From assembly GCF_016808095.1 (NCBI RefSeq), contig NC_068973.1, positions 310,001-374,000 of the forward strand: a stretch of 64,000 nt of DNA. The letters are read 5' to 3'. This document shows positions 63,001 to 64,000 of the stretch, piece after piece (the first letter of the stretch is position 1; each line of letters starts with the position of its first letter). The notes below the pieces were generated by a model. That model was given only the letters and a program-made list of their open reading frames with translations. It ran no database searches and had not been told where the DNA came from. The DNA is from Vigna angularis (lineage: Eukaryota > Streptophyta > Magnoliopsida > Fabales > Fabaceae). The position numbers and the translations under genes were made by a program.

Positions 63001-64000
63001 CTGCTAAAGCAGAATACCAAACTAAGACCTGATATTGAAAACATCAACTTTTTACAATGTGGCAGTTCTTCACGTTGCATCTGACCCAATCTTCCCTGAG
63101 TGAGCCAAACATATAGAAATTGCTGCTACGTAATTCATGAGAAGATTGCTCTTGGAGAAATTAACACATCCTTTGTTAGCTTAAAGGATCAATTATTTGA
63201 TTTATTCGCCAAACCTCTTTGGAGACCAAAAATTTTTCTATCTGCAGGAACCTAAATGTTTATTATATCTACACTCCAGCTGAAGGACATGTTAGAAACT
63301 ATATATAACTTATCACTAATCCTGTTTTGCAATTACCTTTGGTTCTCTGTGCCTTGGAAAATTGAGATATTTTAATTATCCTTTTTTAAATTGTACTATA
63401 TTAACTATCTCTGTATATATAATTTTCCTGTGTATTTAGCTCTCAAGAATATTCACTCAAAATGAATCTTATATTTTTTTTTTTATCAATTGTATTGCAT
63501 TATCTACGTTTTATGTGGATACTCTGGTGCCAACATTTGACTTTTTCAACGTTTGCAAGATATAATGTATTCTAAAAACTAGCAATTGTAATTATTTGCA
63601 CGTTTGTTGAAGCTCTTGTAATTTCTTTGTATTGTTTTTAAATATTAGAAAGCAGTGGATGAACTAATAGCTAGTAAATCAGACTTAAAAGACATGACTA
63701 TGTGATTTGAAAGTTGATTGGTATATGTTTCTGCAACTTTTATTCTCAAAATTTAATAAAAGTGGTTGGCAGATTGTTTTTCTCTAAGATTCTCAAGTTT
63801 CCCCTCTCGCCCTGTTTATATTTCCACTATTCTTCCTTGGTCAGCTGTGTGTTTATACTACAAGTACTCATGTTGGCTTTTCTTTCTGTAGGTATTAGTC
63901 ATGACCGCTCAAATTCTTTTGAACATTTTGAGGCATAGTATAATAAAAATGGAAGCAATCAATCTCTTGATTCTGGATGAGTGCCACCATGCTGTGAAGA
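60041..64000 (+). CDS. DCL1: DICER-LIKE 1 endoribonuclease, N-terminal part (cut by window edge)
   Basis: Three coding exons are visible: 60041-61108, 61266-61379 and 63892-64000 (continuing), all in phase 0 with GT-AG introns; they give the first 430 residues of a protein usually near 1900. The start [20 protein letters not shown] resembles plant DCL1. Residues ~165-280 are rich in Arg, Asp and Gly, with a KRARLGG nuclear-signal-like motif. The DExD/H helicase domain begins near 295, with motif I ETGAGKT (315-321), [13 protein letters not shown] across the first junction, [18 protein letters not shown] in exon 2 and motif II DECH (423-426) in exon 3. DCL1 cuts primary and precursor microRNAs in the nucleus with HYL1 and SE; the PAZ, RNase III and dsRNA-binding domains lie beyond the window. 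Intron 2 (61380-63891) is large and contains a copia remnant. Confidence 0.93.
61815..62108 (+). repeat. Diverged tandem duplication in DCL1 intron 2
   Basis: Two units, 61815-61950 and 61984-62108. Each begins with a GATAACACTG...GGAAAAT.GTACACAT block and ends with TTTAATTAGTA.ACTAG-like sequence. The intervening bases differ. The family is not recognised. Confidence 0.6.
62513..63470 (+). mobile_element. 5'-truncated Ty1/copia remnant in DCL1 intron 2 (sense orientation)
   Basis: Reverse transcriptase words start at 62517 with VYVDDIIII and [11 protein letters not shown], including the YVDD active-site motif, then [12 protein letters not shown]. RNase H-like words follow with frameshifts: [11 protein letters not shown] near 63000-63030, then HIEI and [17 protein letters not shown] near 63110-63220. 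A degenerate polypurine tract (TGAAGGACA, ~63281) leads directly into a probable 3' LTR starting TGTTAGAAACTATATATAAC at 63290 and ending near 63470. Gag, protease and integrase are absent. The element is dead and lies in the same orientation as DCL1. Confidence 0.75.

Overview
This window is plant nuclear DNA. Genes have short exons, GT-AG introns and TATA boxes, and sit in very AT-rich intergenic DNA full of (AT)n microsatellites and decayed LTR retrotransposons. The product set (PSY1R-type receptor kinase, LHCA2, NGATHA, DICER-LIKE 1) is that of an angiosperm. Protein details such as the LHCA2 N-terminus, plus a TRIM element of a type familiar in legumes, suggest a papilionoid legume, probably Phaseoleae (Vigna/Phaseolus-like). 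That species-level guess is inference.

Layout. 0-6.5 kb: a tiny DVL/RTFL peptide gene (516-677, +) faces a single-exon LRR receptor kinase of the PSY1R type (2792-6073, -). 7-9 kb: a decayed Ty1/copia element. 13-17.2 kb: a three-exon DUF1295 membrane protein gene (+), then a three-exon purple acid phosphatase 29-like gene (+). 18.9-19.8 kb: a decayed Ty3/gypsy integrase tail flanked by an ~85-bp direct repeat. 20.8-22.0 kb: LHCA2 (+), four exons, with what looks like a GC-AG first intron. 22-34.9 kb: no gene found; microsatellites, inverted repeats and a minisatellite. 35.0-36.5 kb: a NGATHA-type B3 transcription factor (-), with a first exon that is easily missed. 36.6-60 kb: a long gene-poor stretch holding a gypsy fragment, a TRIM element with recognisable PBS and PPT, and a decayed gypsy gag-protease remnant. 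60.0-64.0 kb: the 5' part of DICER-LIKE 1 (+), cut by the window edge, with a truncated copia remnant in its second coding intron.

The genes do not form a pathway or operon; each is an independent plant gene. Two belong to peptide signalling (DVL/RTFL and PSY1R-like), one to photosystem I antenna function (LHCA2), one to organ development (NGATHA), one to microRNA biogenesis (DCL1), one is a metallophosphatase and one a membrane reductase-like protein. I found no new multi-gene system. The most useful observations are the GC-AG intron of LHCA2, the upstream exon that moves the NGATHA start, the short DVL/RTFL gene, the intact-looking TRIM, and the retroelement remnant inside the DCL1 intron. 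All coordinates were read by eye; splice sites are predictions from frame and consensus, without transcript data.
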